DNA of 64,000 nt from Dermatobacter hominis (lineage in GTDB: Bacteria > Actinomycetota > Acidimicrobiia > Acidimicrobiales > Microtrichaceae): NCBI RefSeq assembly GCF_020715685.1, contig NZ_CP085840.1:1364001-1428000 (forward strand). The letters run 5' to 3'. Shown here in pieces: positions 28,102 through 36,795 of the stretch (the stretch's first letter is position 1; the number at the start of each line of letters is the position of its first letter). The translations under genes were made by a program, and so were the position numbers. Below the pieces are notes generated by a model, which saw nothing but the letters and a program-made list of their open reading frames with translations, did no database searches and was not told where the DNA came from.

Positions 28102-29277
28102 ATGCGCATCAACCAGAACATCCAGGCGTTCAACGCCTACCGCAACCTCACCACCACGAACACCCAGATGGGCAAGAGCCTCGAGAAGCTCTCGTCCGGG
28201 TTCCGGATCAACCGTGCCGCCGACGACGCCGCCGGCCTGGTGATCAGCCAGGGCCTGCGGGCCCAGGTGTCGGGCCTCCGCCAGGCCACCCGCAACGCCC
28301 AGGACGGCATCTCGGTCGTCCAGACGGCGGAAGGTGCGCTCAACGAGGTCCACTCCATGCTCAACCGCATGCGGGACCTGGCCGTCCAGGCCGCCAACAC
28401 CGGCTCCAACGACCAGGCCGCCCGTGACGCGGCGCAGGTGGAGGTGAACCAGCTCCGCTCGGAGATCACCCGGATCGCCGACACGACCAAGTTCGGCAAC
28501 CAGAAGCTGCTCGACGGCAACTTCGGCGTCCAGCCGACGAAGCTGACCGGCACGACGGATGCCGCTGCGGTCACGTGGGCCGCCGGCGACGACTTCAGCG
28601 TCAGCGTGGCCGGCGGTTCCGGCACCGTGGCCGTCGAGCTCGACGCCGCCACCGCCCTCGATCCCGAGGACGCCGCCGCCTACCTGACGGACCGCATCAA
28701 GGCGGCCCTGACGGCGACCGGCAACGCCACCGACGCCGCGGCGGCCGAGAAGATCAGCGTCTCGGTCGAGCAGGGCCGCTTCACGGTCTCCAACGGCTAC
28801 TCGGCAGCGGTCACGCTGGCGGACGGGACCAACACCCCGCTCGCCTCCGACCTGGCGATCACGCCGGGCGTCCTGGCGGCCGCCACCGGCTCCGGCGGTG
28901 TCTTCCAGGTCGGCGCCGACGCCGGCGACCAGCTGACGATCAGCCTCACGGCGGTCAACGCGACGTCGCTCGGCATCAACACGATCGACGTCTCGACCGA
29001 CGCCTCGTCGGCGATCACGGCGATCGACAGCGCCATCAAGACGGTGTCGACCACCCGAGGCAACCTGGGCGCCTACCAGAACCGCTTCGAGTCGACGATC
29101 GCCAACCTGCAGGTCACGACCGAGAACCTCGCCGCCTCGGAGTCCCGCATCCGGGACACCGACATGGCGTCGGAGATGGTGTCCTTCACCCGGCACCAGG
29201 TCCTGCTGCAGGCCGGCACCGCCATGCTCGGCCAGGCCAACGGCCTCCCGCAGTCGGTCCTCCGCCTGCTCGGCTGA
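28102..29277 (+). CDS. fliC: Flagellin
   Basis: A 391-residue filament subunit. The N-terminal D0/D1 (MRINQNIQAFNAYRNLTTT, then SSGFRINRAADDAAGLVIS and QDGISVVQTAEGALNEVHSM) and C-terminal D1/D0 (SRIRDTDMASEMVSFTRHQV ending LPQSVLRLLG) are fully conserved. Residues of about 150-290 form a variable Ala/Thr-rich outer domain. There is one copy in the window. A strong Shine-Dalgarno lies 6 bases upstream. It is likely transcribed by FliA, repressed by CsrA and relieved by FliW. Confidence 0.96.
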   Translation: MRINQNIQAFNAYRNLTTTNTQMGKSLEKLSSGFRINRAADDAAGLVISQGLRAQVSGLRQATRNAQDGISVVQTAEGALNEVHSMLNRMRDLAVQAANTGSNDQAARDAAQVEVNQLRSEITRIADTTKFGNQKLLDGNFGVQPTKLTGTTDAAAVTWAAGDDFSVSVAGGSGTVAVELDAATALDPEDAAAYLTDRIKAALTATGNATDAAAAEKISVSVEQGRFTVSNGYSAAVTLADGTNTPLASDLAITPGVLAAATGSGGVFQVGADAGDQLTISLTAVNATSLGINTIDVSTDASSAITAIDSAIKTVSTTRGNLGAYQNRFESTIANLQVTTENLAASESRIRDTDMASEMVSFTRHQVLLQAGTAMLGQANGLPQSVLRLLG

Positions 29278-29297
29278 TCCCCCGGTACCCCTCCTGA

Positions 29298-29349
29298 CGG
29301 CGGGTGGGACCGATCGGGCCGACGACGCCCCGATCGGACCCACCCGCCG
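29298..29349 (+). terminator. Flagellin terminator hairpin
   Basis: Arms 29298-29318 and 29329-29349 make a 21-bp stem with a single A-A mismatch and a 10-base loop, 20 bases past the flagellin stop. It should insulate the highly expressed flagellin from fliD. The following stretch to 29460 is a C-rich, G-poor leader on the plus strand with no gene and no CCGATMCAC promoter. Confidence 0.75.
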
Positions 29350-29469
29350 CGGGTGGGGCGCCACCCTCCCCGAGCGCCACCCCGCTCGACGCCCGCCAGA
29401 CCCGTCCCCCCACCGTCCCCTTCACCCTCCTCCCCTCCCCCTCCCGCACCCGCACGACCGGAGCGACCG

Positions 29470-31284
29470 ATGGCCATCGACGGCCTCATCAGCGGCCTCG
29501 ACACCAGCTCGATCATCCAGCAGCTCATGTCCGTGGAGAAGGCTCCGCAGGACGCGCTGGTCAGCCGCAAGGCGACCGTGCAGGCCGCGCTGGACGCGCT
29601 GGGCTCCATCCGCACCAAGCTCGGCGGCCTGTCGTCCGCCGCCGCGACGATCAGCTCGCCGAGCGGCTGGGGCCTCCGGTCCGCCACGACCACCTCGAGC
29701 TCGACCGCCGTCGTCAGCGCCGCCAAGGGCGCGTCGATCGGCTCGCTCACCTTCACCGTCGACCGCCTGGCCAGCGCCCACGGCCTGCGCAGCACCGACG
29801 TGTTCGCCACCACCGCCACCACCGCGGCCGCCGGACCGCTCACCTTCACCGGCGACGACGGGCCCGTGTCGGTGTCGGTCGGGTCGGGCTCGCTCGCCGA
29901 CGTCGTCGCCGGCATCAACGCCGCGGACCTCGGCGTGCGCGCCGCCGCGGTGAACACCGGCGCGGGCTACCGCCTGCAGGTCACCGCGACCACCACCGGC
30001 GACGGCTCCACCTTCACGCTCGCCGGCCTCACCGGCGGCACCACCGTCACGTCGACCGGCCAGGACGCCAAGCTCGTCGTCGGCTCCGGGCCCGGGGCGT
30101 ACGACGTCACGTCGCCGTCCAACACCTTCTCCGACGTGCTCTCCGGCGTCAGCATCACCGCCGTCGCCGTGTCGGCCTCGCCGGTGACGGTGGACGTCGC
30201 CGAGGACGTCGACGGGATGGCCAAGCAGGTCCAGTCGTTCGTCGACTCGCTCAACGCCGTGCTCGGCGAGATCAAGACCCGCACCGCCTACGACGCCGCC
30301 ACCAAGACCGCGGCCAGCCTCAACGGCGACCCGACCGTCCGGCGCGTCGCCCAGGAGCTGATCAGGGCGGTGACCGACCAGGTCGGCGCCTCGTCGCTCG
30401 GGTCCGCCGGCCTCGCGGGGCTCCAGATCACCCGGAACGGCACCTTCACCTTCGACAGCGCCAAGTTCGGCGCGGCGTACCGCGACGACCCCGACGCCGT
30501 GCAGGCGCTGTTCACGCAGACGGCGACCACCACCGGTCCGGTCACCTTCCGGGGCGCCGGCAACCGCGCCCTCTCGGGCACCTACGACGTCGTGGTGACG
30601 TCGCCCGCCACCGCGGCGAGCGCCTCGCAGTCCATCCCCGACCCACTCGTCGCCGACCGGACGATCTCGGTCCGGGTCAACGGCACGGTGGCGTCCTTCG
30701 ACGCCGTCGCCGGCCAGGACCTCGCGACGATCTCCGCCGGCCTGGCCGCCGCGATCGCGGACGAGGGCCTGCAGCTCGACGTCGGCATCGACGCCGGCCA
30801 GCTCGTCGTCACCCACCGGAACGCCGGCAGCGCCGCCCGCTTCGACGTGGCCTGGGACGGCGCAACGTGGACGACCGCCGCGGGCTCCGACGTCGCCGGG
30901 ACCATCGGCGGCAAGGCGGCCGTCGGCACCGGTCGCGTGCTGGCCGTCCCGAGCGCCACCGCCGGGCTCGGCGGCCTGTCCGTGACGGTGGGCGGGAGCG
31001 GCACCGGCGTGGTCGGAACGGTCGACTACACCGCCGGGCTCGCCCAGCGGGTGGCCAGCGCCGCCGCCGCCGCCACCGACCTCGGCGACGGCTACCTCAC
31101 GGGAGAGGAGACGTCGACCCGCTCCCGCATCTCGTCGCTGCAGTCCTCGATCTCGGCCTGGGACGTCCGCCTCACCGCCAAGGAGGCGCACCTGCGGGCG
31201 GTCTGGTCCCAGCTCGAGGTGCAGATGGGCAGCCTCCAGTCGCAGAGCAGCTGGCTCACCGGTCAGCTCTCGGCCCTGGGCTGA
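29470..31284 (+). CDS. fliD: Flagellar filament cap protein FliD
   Basis: A 604-residue cap protein that guides flagellin folding at the filament tip. The N-terminus MAIDGLISGLDTSSIIQQLM is diagnostic. The long Ala/Thr/Gly-rich middle forms the outer domains, and the C-terminal helix ends in TAKEAHLRAVWSQLEVQMGS and QSSWLTGQLSALG, as in other FliD. The ATG at 29470 has GGAG upstream. fliS follows after 52 bases. Confidence 0.93.
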   Translation: MAIDGLISGLDTSSIIQQLMSVEKAPQDALVSRKATVQAALDALGSIRTKLGGLSSAAATISSPSGWGLRSATTTSSSTAVVSAAKGASIGSLTFTVDRLASAHGLRSTDVFATTATTAAAGPLTFTGDDGPVSVSVGSGSLADVVAGINAADLGVRAAAVNTGAGYRLQVTATTTGDGSTFTLAGLTGGTTVTSTGQDAKLVVGSGPGAYDVTSPSNTFSDVLSGVSITAVAVSASPVTVDVAEDVDGMAKQVQSFVDSLNAVLGEIKTRTAYDAATKTAASLNGDPTVRRVAQELIRAVTDQVGASSLGSAGLAGLQITRNGTFTFDSAKFGAAYRDDPDAVQALFTQTATTTGPVTFRGAGNRALSGTYDVVVTSPATAASASQSIPDPLVADRTISVRVNGTVASFDAVAGQDLATISAGLAAAIADEGLQLDVGIDAGQLVVTHRNAGSAARFDVAWDGATWTTAAGSDVAGTIGGKAAVGTGRVLAVPSATAGLGGLSVTVGGSGTGVVGTVDYTAGLAQRVASAAAAATDLGDGYLTGEETSTRSRISSLQSSISAWDVRLTAKEAHLRAVWSQLEVQMGSLQSQSSWLTGQLSALG

Positions 31285-31336
31285 GCCCGGCGACAGGACA
31301 GGAACGACCCCCACCCCACGAGCACGGAGCGCACGG

Positions 31337-31774
31337 ATGCCCCTCGCAACACCCCTCGCCACCTTCAGAGCAGAACGGACGACCGTCTCGCAGGAGCGGT
31401 TGCTGGTGCTCGTCTACGAGCGCCTGGTCCGCGACCTCGCCGATGCGGACGACGCGATGGAGCGGTCGGACCGCGCCGCGGCGCACGCCGCGCTCATCCA
31501 CGCCCAGGACATCGTCGCCGAGCTCGACGCCGCCCTCGACGAGACCGTGTGGGCGGCGGCGGGCGAGCTGTCGAGCATCTACCACTACCTCCATGGCCGG
31601 CTGGTCCAGGCCAACCTGGCGATGGACCGCGCCGCGCTTGCGGATGCCACCGCGGCGGTCACCCCGCTGCTCGACGCGTGGACCACGGCGTGGCAGCGGC
31701 TGTCGGCGGTGCCGTCGGCCGCCACCTCCGACCACGTGCTGACCGGAACGGGCTCGATCGATGTCGCCGGCTGA
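31337..31774 (+). CDS. fliS: Flagellin export chaperone FliS
   Basis: A 145-residue helical chaperone that keeps flagellin unfolded before export and, in Bacillus, competes with FliW. The family core is visible as ERLLVLVYERLVRDLADAD, the AALIHAQDIVAELDAALD helix and YHYLHGRLVQANLAMD. It lies in the normal place after fliD and overlaps the next small gene by 14 bases. Confidence 0.9.
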   Translation: MPLATPLATFRAERTTVSQERLLVLVYERLVRDLADADDAMERSDRAAAHAALIHAQDIVAELDAALDETVWAAAGELSSIYHYLHGRLVQANLAMDRAALADATAAVTPLLDAWTTAWQRLSAVPSAATSDHVLTGTGSIDVAG

Positions 31775-32090
31775 CGACACCACGGCCCCGGAGCCCGTCG
31801 GGGCGAGCGGCGCGACCGGCCCGGGCGCCGACGGCTGGGACGCCGCGCTCGACCGGTTCGAGGAGTGCATCGCCACCGGTGAGCCGTTCGAGCCGCCGAC
31901 CGACCTCGGCGCGCTCCCGCCCCGCGTCGCGGTGCGGGCGCGCGCCCTGCTCGCCGCCTGCGACGCCCGGCGCCGGGAGCTGACCGCGGAGCGGGACCGG
32001 GTGGTCGCCGACCTGCGGTCCACCCAGCGACGCCACCGCGCCGGCGCCTCCGCCGCCCGGGACCGGCGCGACCCCGGCATCCTCGTCTGA
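31761..32090 (+). CDS. Small helical protein in the FliT position
   Basis: A 109-residue protein with a disordered Ala/Pro/Gly start and a helical second half (VRARALLAACDARRRELTAE and a basic end). It overlaps fliS by 14 bases, the usual site of fliT, whose product is an export chaperone for FliD. Position and size fit FliT, but no diagnostic residues can be claimed, so no symbol is given. Confidence 0.6.
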   Translation: MSPADDTTAPEPVGASGATGPGADGWDAALDRFEECIATGEPFEPPTDLGALPPRVAVRARALLAACDARRRELTAERDRVVADLRSTQRRHRAGASAARDRRDPGILV

Positions 32091-32147
32091 GCCGCTCCCC
32101 CTCCCCCGCTCCGGCTCGGTGCGGAGGTCGCGGAGGAATCTCCGGCC

Positions 32148-32181
32148 AACCCTCATCGGCGCACCGCCCGCTCCGATCCAC
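32148..32181 (+). promoter_or_regulatory. Sigma-28-like promoter of the flgB-flgE unit
   Basis: AACCCTCA at 32148-32155, a 17-base spacer, and CCGATCCAC at 32173-32181. Identical in both boxes to the flagellin element. It lies in the 156-bp gap before flgB and gives a leader of about 60 bases. The next box downstream contains CGAAGGAGC but no other gene. Confidence 0.75.
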
Positions 32182-32246
32182 GAAGGAGCACGGATCGCTC
32201 GGGACCCCCGCCACGGATCGGCGACGTCCACCGTGGAGCGCGCCCC

Positions 32247-32588
32247 GTGATCTCCGACCTGACCCTGCGAACGCTGCAGGCCTCCCTGTGGGGCCTCGAC
32301 GCGCGGCGTTCGGCGGCCGAGGACAACGTCGCCAACGTCGCCACCCCCGGGTTCACCGCCAGCACCGTCGACTTCGAGTCGTCCCTCCGGGACGCCATCG
32401 GCCGTGGTGACCCGCTGGACGTGGACGTCGACGTGAAGGCGTCGACCGCACCCAGCCAGCTGAACGGCAACAACGTCGACATCGGCGACGAGCTCACCGG
32501 GCTCACCGAGACGTCGCTCCGCCAGCAGCTGGTGATCCGGGCGATGAACGGCAAGTACGACACGCTCCGCACGGCGATCGGGAGCTGA
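32247..32588 (+). CDS. flgB: Flagellar basal-body rod protein FlgB
   Basis: A 113-residue proximal rod subunit. The rod motif AAEDNVANVATPGFTASTVDF and the C-terminal segment LVIRAMNGKYDTLRTAIGS are typical. GTG at 32247 opens the first gene of a long unit running through flgE; flgC follows after 2 bases. Confidence 0.9.
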   Translation: MISDLTLRTLQASLWGLDARRSAAEDNVANVATPGFTASTVDFESSLRDAIGRGDPLDVDVDVKASTAPSQLNGNNVDIGDELTGLTETSLRQQLVIRAMNGKYDTLRTAIGS

Positions 32589-32590
32589 GC

Positions 32591-33013
32591 GTGCGAGTGA
32601 CCCCCTTCTCCGGGCTCGGCGCACCCGCGTCCGGCATGCGCGTGTACCAGACCTGGATCGACGCGGTGGGCGACAACGTCGCCAACATCAACACGATCAA
32701 CCCGGCCGGCAGCCCCGCGTTCCAGGAGCGCTACGTGATCGCCAGCTCGAGCGGCGGCGGCGCCGGCCGCGGCGCCTCGATCGGCGGCGGGTCCTTCGTC
32801 GCCGGCGCCACCTTCGGCTCGGCCGAGGGCCGCCTCGTCTACCAGCCCGACCACCCGTACGCCGACGCCGACGGCATGGTCCGCGTGCCGGACATGGACC
32901 TGCCCACCCAGATGACGAACCTGATCATCGCCCAGCGGGCCTACTCCGCGAACGTGACGGTCTTCGAGCGGGCGCGCGACTCCTACGAGCGTGCGCTCGA
33001 GCTCGGGAGGTGA
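32591..33013 (+). CDS. flgC: Flagellar basal-body rod protein FlgC
   Basis: A 140-residue rod subunit. The motif SGMRVYQTWIDAVGDNVANI, the YQPDHPYADADGMVRVPDMD segment and the C-terminal TNLIIAQRAYSANVTVFE identify FlgC. The start is GTG at 32591 and the stop overlaps the fliE start (GTGA). Confidence 0.93.
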   Translation: MRVTPFSGLGAPASGMRVYQTWIDAVGDNVANINTINPAGSPAFQERYVIASSSGGGAGRGASIGGGSFVAGATFGSAEGRLVYQPDHPYADADGMVRVPDMDLPTQMTNLIIAQRAYSANVTVFERARDSYERALELGR

Positions 33014-33324
33014 CGGTGCCGATCACACCGATCTCCGGCGTCACCGCCGCCTTCCCTACCACCGCCACCTCGCCGACGTCGTCGGCGTCCTCGGCGGGAT
33101 CCGCCGAGGACTTCTCGAAGGCGATCACGGGGGCGCTCGACGACCTCGACGCCTCCCAGCGCAACACCGACCAGCTCGCCAAGGCCGCGGCCACCGGTGA
33201 CCTCGAGCGCGTCGAGGACCTGATGGTCGCGACCACCGAGACCCAGCTGATGACCCAGCTCACGGTCGCGGTCCGCAATCGGGCGATCGAGTCCTTCAAC
33301 GAGGTCATGAGGATGCAGCTGTGA
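33010..33324 (+). CDS. fliE: Flagellar hook-basal body protein FliE
   Basis: A 104-residue adaptor joining the MS ring to the rod. After a Thr/Ser-rich start, the conserved part runs from DFSKAITGALDDLDASQRNT to ETQLMTQLTVAVRNRAIESF and NEVMRMQL, as in FliE. It overlaps flgC and fliF by 4 bases at either end. Confidence 0.92.
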   Translation: MTVPITPISGVTAAFPTTATSPTSSASSAGSAEDFSKAITGALDDLDASQRNTDQLAKAAATGDLERVEDLMVATTETQLMTQLTVAVRNRAIESFNEVMRMQL

Positions 33325-35150
33325 GCCTGGACGCCCCGCCGTCCCCCGGCACGACCGGACCGGACGACGCCCCCGGCGACGCCGGGCGGAGCGCCGCGAC
33401 CGGCCTGACGAGTGGCGCCGGCATGACGGGCGCTGCCGGTCTCAAGGGCGCTGCCGGTCTGAAGGGCGCCGCTGGTCTCAAGGGCGCTGCTGGTCTCAAG
33501 GACAAGGTGACGAGCCTGGTCGCGGGCTACAGCCGCACGCAGAAGATCGTGGCCGTCGGCGCGGTCGCCGCAGTCATCGTCGCCATGTTCATGGTGACCC
33601 GGCTGTCGGGCGGGACCGAGAACGCGCCGCTCTACACGAACCTGACCGCCGAGGACGGCGCGACCGTGACCGCCGCGCTCGAGGAGCAGGGCGTCCCCTA
33701 CGAGCTCGCCGCCAACGGGACGACGATCATGGTGCCCGCCGACAAGGTCGACCAGCTGAGACTGGACCTCGCCGCCACCGCGCTGCCCAGCGACTCCAAG
33801 GTCGGCTACGGCGTGCTCGACGACCAAGGGCTCACCAGCTCCGAGTTCAGCCAGCAGGTCGGCTACCAGCGGGCGATGGAGGGCGAGCTCTCCAAGACCA
33901 TCGAGTCGATCGACGTCGTGGACACCGCGGTCGTCCACCTGGCCATCCCCGACGACGGCGCGTTCGCGCTCGACGACCAGAAGGCGTCGGCCAGCGTGCT
34001 CGTGCGCACCGAGCGGGGCCAGACCCTCGGTGACGACCAGGTCCGTGCGGTGGTCAACCTGGTCGCCTCGTCCATCCAGGGCCTGTCGCCCGACGCGGTG
34101 ACCGTCGCGGACTCCGACGGCAACGTCCTCGCCGCACCCGGCCAGCAGCTGGCCGGGGCCGGCGGCGCCGGCTCCTCGCGCCGCCAGACCCAGCAGTTCG
34201 AGGCCGACCTGCAGGCGTCGCTCGGTTCGCTCCTCACCACGGTGGTGGGCAACAAGGGCTCGCACGTCACGGTCGCCGCCGCCCTCGACTACGACCAGAC
34301 CAACGTCGCCCGCGAGGCCTACGAGGCGCCGGCGCCCGGTCCCGACGGCCAGCCGCTGCGCACCGAGGCCTCGACCCGCACCGAGACCTACACCGGCGGC
34401 GCCACCCAGGCGAGCGGGGTGCTCGGGCCCGACACGCCGGCCGCTGCGGCCGGCGGCGGCGACTCCGACTACTCCCTCGAGCAGGACGACGTCCGCTACG
34501 CGGTCAACCGCGTGGTCGAGACCACCAACGAGGCGCCGGGCGCCATCGAGCGCCTGTCGGTCGCCGTGCTCGTCGACGAGTCAAAGGTGACGCCCACCCA
34601 GCTGCCGCAGCTGACCGCCGCCCTGAACGCCGCAGCCGGGATCGACGCCGAGCGCGGCGACGTGCTCGAGGTGACGAGGACGAGCTTCGACACCACGGCC
34701 GAGGCCGCGACGGAGGCCGAGCTCGACGCCGCCGAGCAGGAGGTCGGTACCGCCGACGACACGGTGCGCAACCTGGCCATCGCGCTCGTGGTGCTGCTCG
34801 TGTCCGTCGCCGCCCTGGCCGCCTACCTGCGCGGCCGGCGCAAGGCGTTCCGGTGGGAGCTCGAGGCCGCAGCCGCGCAGGCCCTGCCGCCGGGCGAGCC
34901 GGCCATGGCGCTCACCCAGGAGGTCGAGCTCGCCGACGTCGTCGAGATCGAGTCGGTCGAGCCGGGGGCCACGCTCGTCGTCGCGCCACCCACCCCGGCC
35001 GTGATCGAGCCGGCCGACCCCGCTGCGCTGCAGGTGCAGCAGCGCTCCGACCGCGACGCCGCGCTCGGCGAGCTGATCGAGCACCAGCCCGAGGAGGTGG
35101 CCGCACTGCTGCGCAGCTGGCTCGCGGACCGCCGGAACGGACCCCGATGA
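33321..35150 (+). CDS. fliF: Flagellar M-ring protein FliF
   Basis: A 609-residue MS-ring protein. An N-terminal Ala/Gly extension of about 65 residues carries four perfect GAAGLK repeats. The first membrane helix (VAVGAVAAVIVAMFMVT) is followed by the ring-building motifs (LYTNLTAEDGATVTAALEEQ, PYELAANGTTIMVPADKVDQ), the linker and the second helix LAIALVVLLVSVAALAAYL. The C-terminal segment PEEVAALLRSWLADR is the FliG-binding tail. GTG at 33321 overlaps the fliE stop. Confidence 0.95.
   Translation: MSLDAPPSPGTTGPDDAPGDAGRSAATGLTSGAGMTGAAGLKGAAGLKGAAGLKGAAGLKDKVTSLVAGYSRTQKIVAVGAVAAVIVAMFMVTRLSGGTENAPLYTNLTAEDGATVTAALEEQGVPYELAANGTTIMVPADKVDQLRLDLAATALPSDSKVGYGVLDDQGLTSSEFSQQVGYQRAMEGELSKTIESIDVVDTAVVHLAIPDDGAFALDDQKASASVLVRTERGQTLGDDQVRAVVNLVASSIQGLSPDAVTVADSDGNVLAAPGQQLAGAGGAGSSRRQTQQFEADLQASLGSLLTTVVGNKGSHVTVAAALDYDQTNVAREAYEAPAPGPDGQPLRTEASTRTETYTGGATQASGVLGPDTPAAAAGGGDSDYSLEQDDVRYAVNRVVETTNEAPGAIERLSVAVLVDESKVTPTQLPQLTAALNAAAGIDAERGDVLEVTRTSFDTTAEAATEAELDAAEQEVGTADDTVRNLAIALVVLLVSVAALAAYLRGRRKAFRWELEAAAAQALPPGEPAMALTQEVELADVVEIESVEPGATLVVAPPTPAVIEPADPAALQVQQRSDRDAALGELIEHQPEEVAALLRSWLADRRNGPR
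33429..33500 (+). repeat. Four 18-bp tandem repeats inside fliF
   Basis: Units at 33429, 33447, 33465 and 33483 each read GGCGCTGCCGGTCTCAAG with a few synonymous changes and encode GAAGLK. They lie in the cytoplasmic N-terminal extension before the first membrane helix. Confidence 0.92.
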
Positions 35151-36172
35151 GCACCGTCGCCCCCGGTCCCTCGCCGGCGCTGAGCGGACCGCAGAAGTCG
35201 GCGGTGCTGCTGATGTCGCTCGGCACCGAGCGCGCCGCCCGCGTGCTGCGCCAGCTCGACGAGGACGAGATCACCGCCATCGTCGCCGAGGTCACCCAGC
35301 TCCGCGACGTCCCGGCCGACGTGGTCGACGAGGTCCTCGACGAGTTCGAGGTCAGCTCCCGCGCCCGTCGACACCTGGCGACCGGCGGCATCGAGGTCGC
35401 CCGCGAGCTGCTCGAGGCCAGCCTCGGCAGCGACCGCTCCGGCGAGATCGTGGAGCGCCTGTCGATGTCGTTCGTGAGCGCGCCGTTCGAGTGCGTGCGC
35501 CGGGTGGACCCGCGCATGCTGCTCTCGTTCATCCGCGACGAGCACCCGCAGACGATCGCCCTGGTCATCGCCCACATGCAGCCCGAGGCCGCGGCCATGG
35601 TGCTGTCGGGCCTGCCCGAGACGACCCAGCGCGACGTGGCCGTCCGCGTGGCGCTGATGGACCGCACCGCCCCCGACGTGGTGGCGGTGGTCGAGGGCGA
35701 GCTCGAACGGCGCCTGTCGTCGTTCGCCCAGGCCGGGGACCTGTCCTCGGCCGGCGGCGTGCAGTCCCTCGTGGAGGTGCTGAACCGCTCCGACCGGGCG
35801 ACCGAGCGGCTCATCTTCGACGGCCTCGAGGAGCACGACGCCGATCTCGCCGACGAGGTGCGCTCCCGGATGTTCGTGTTCGAGGACATCGTCGGGCTCG
35901 ACGACCAGTCCGTGCAGCAGATCCTGCGCCGGGTCGACACCAAGGACCTGGCGCTCGCCCTCAAGGGCGTCCGCGAGGAGGTCCGCGTCAAGGTCACGTC
36001 GAACCTGTCGCAGCGGGCGGCCGAGACGCTCGACGAGGACATCGCGCTGCTGGGCGCCGTCCGCCTCACCGCGGTGGAGGCGGCCCAGGGCGAGGTCGTC
36101 CGGGTGATCCGCCAGCTCGAGGACGCCGGCGACATCGTGCTCGCCCGCTCCGGCGAGGAGTTCGTCGAGTGA
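35147..36172 (+). CDS. fliG: Flagellar motor switch protein FliG
   Basis: A 341-residue rotor protein. The N-terminal GPQKSAVLLMSLGTERAARV binds FliF, the middle part has EHPQT (DEHPQTIALVIAHM), and MFVFEDIVGLDDQSVQQIL followed by LALKGVREEVRVKVTSNLSQ is the torque helix region. The ATG at 35147 overlaps the fliF stop (ATGA). A C-terminal tail of the usual length completes the protein. Confidence 0.95.
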   Translation: MSTVAPGPSPALSGPQKSAVLLMSLGTERAARVLRQLDEDEITAIVAEVTQLRDVPADVVDEVLDEFEVSSRARRHLATGGIEVARELLEASLGSDRSGEIVERLSMSFVSAPFECVRRVDPRMLLSFIRDEHPQTIALVIAHMQPEAAAMVLSGLPETTQRDVAVRVALMDRTAPDVVAVVEGELERRLSSFAQAGDLSSAGGVQSLVEVLNRSDRATERLIFDGLEEHDADLADEVRSRMFVFEDIVGLDDQSVQQILRRVDTKDLALALKGVREEVRVKVTSNLSQRAAETLDEDIALLGAVRLTAVEAAQGEVVRVIRQLEDAGDIVLARSGEEFVE

Positions 36173-36795
36173 CGGTGGCCGAGCCCGACGTGCGCCCGAT
36201 GGAGCTGCCGCTGCTGCCCGACGACCTGGGCGCAGGCGCCGGCGACGAGCCGGACCTCGACGAGGGTGCCGGGGCGAGGCTGATCGGCTTCGCCGCCGGG
36301 CACCGCGAGGGCTGCGCGGCCGGGCGCGCCGAGGGCTTCGCGGCGGGGGTCGAGGAGGGGCGCGCCGCCGCGCTGGCCGAGGCCGCCGAGCGGGCGGAGC
36401 AGCTGGCCGGCGCGGTCGCGGACGCCCTGGCCGAGCAGCGGAGCCGCTGGGACGCCGACGCCGAGCGCGTCGCCGATGCCGTCACGGACCTGGCGATGGC
36501 GGTGGCCGCCGCCGTCCTCGACCGTGAGGTCTCGTCGGTCGACGACGCCGCGCTCGACGCCGTCCGGCGGGCGCTGCGGGTCCTCCCCGACACGACCGAC
36601 GCCACCGGCGCCGTGCTGCACCTGCACCCCGACGACGCCGAGGCGTTCGCCGGGCACCCGGCGCTGCCCGACGTCCGGGTCGTGGCCGATCCCGACGTCG
36701 GGCCCGGCGGCTGCCGGCTCCACGTGCGCGACACCGACGTCGACGCCGGCATCGCGATCGCCCTGGAGCGGGTCCGGGAGGTGCTGACGTCGTGA
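36169..36795 (+). CDS. fliH: Flagellar assembly protein FliH
   Basis: A 208-residue FliI regulator. It contains the family GxxxG repeats (FAAGHREGCAAGRAEGFAAG) followed by a long helix and a C-terminal V-ATPase-E-like domain (VLHLHPDDAEAF, then GGCRLHVRDTDVDAG). GTG at 36169 overlaps the fliG stop (GTGA), and the stop overlaps fliI. Confidence 0.88.
   Translation: MTVAEPDVRPMELPLLPDDLGAGAGDEPDLDEGAGARLIGFAAGHREGCAAGRAEGFAAGVEEGRAAALAEAAERAEQLAGAVADALAEQRSRWDADAERVADAVTDLAMAVAAAVLDREVSSVDDAALDAVRRALRVLPDTTDATGAVLHLHPDDAEAFAGHPALPDVRVVADPDVGPGGCRLHVRDTDVDAGIAIALERVREVLTS

Noticed and set aside
29304-29337. A fifth flagellar promoter before fliD (CCGATCGG at 29310)
   Set aside because: No CTCA box lies 17 bases upstream, and the CCGAT is part of the flagellin terminator stem.
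31761-32090. Firm assignment as FliT
   Set aside because: Only position, size and helical character support it; no diagnostic residues could be seen.
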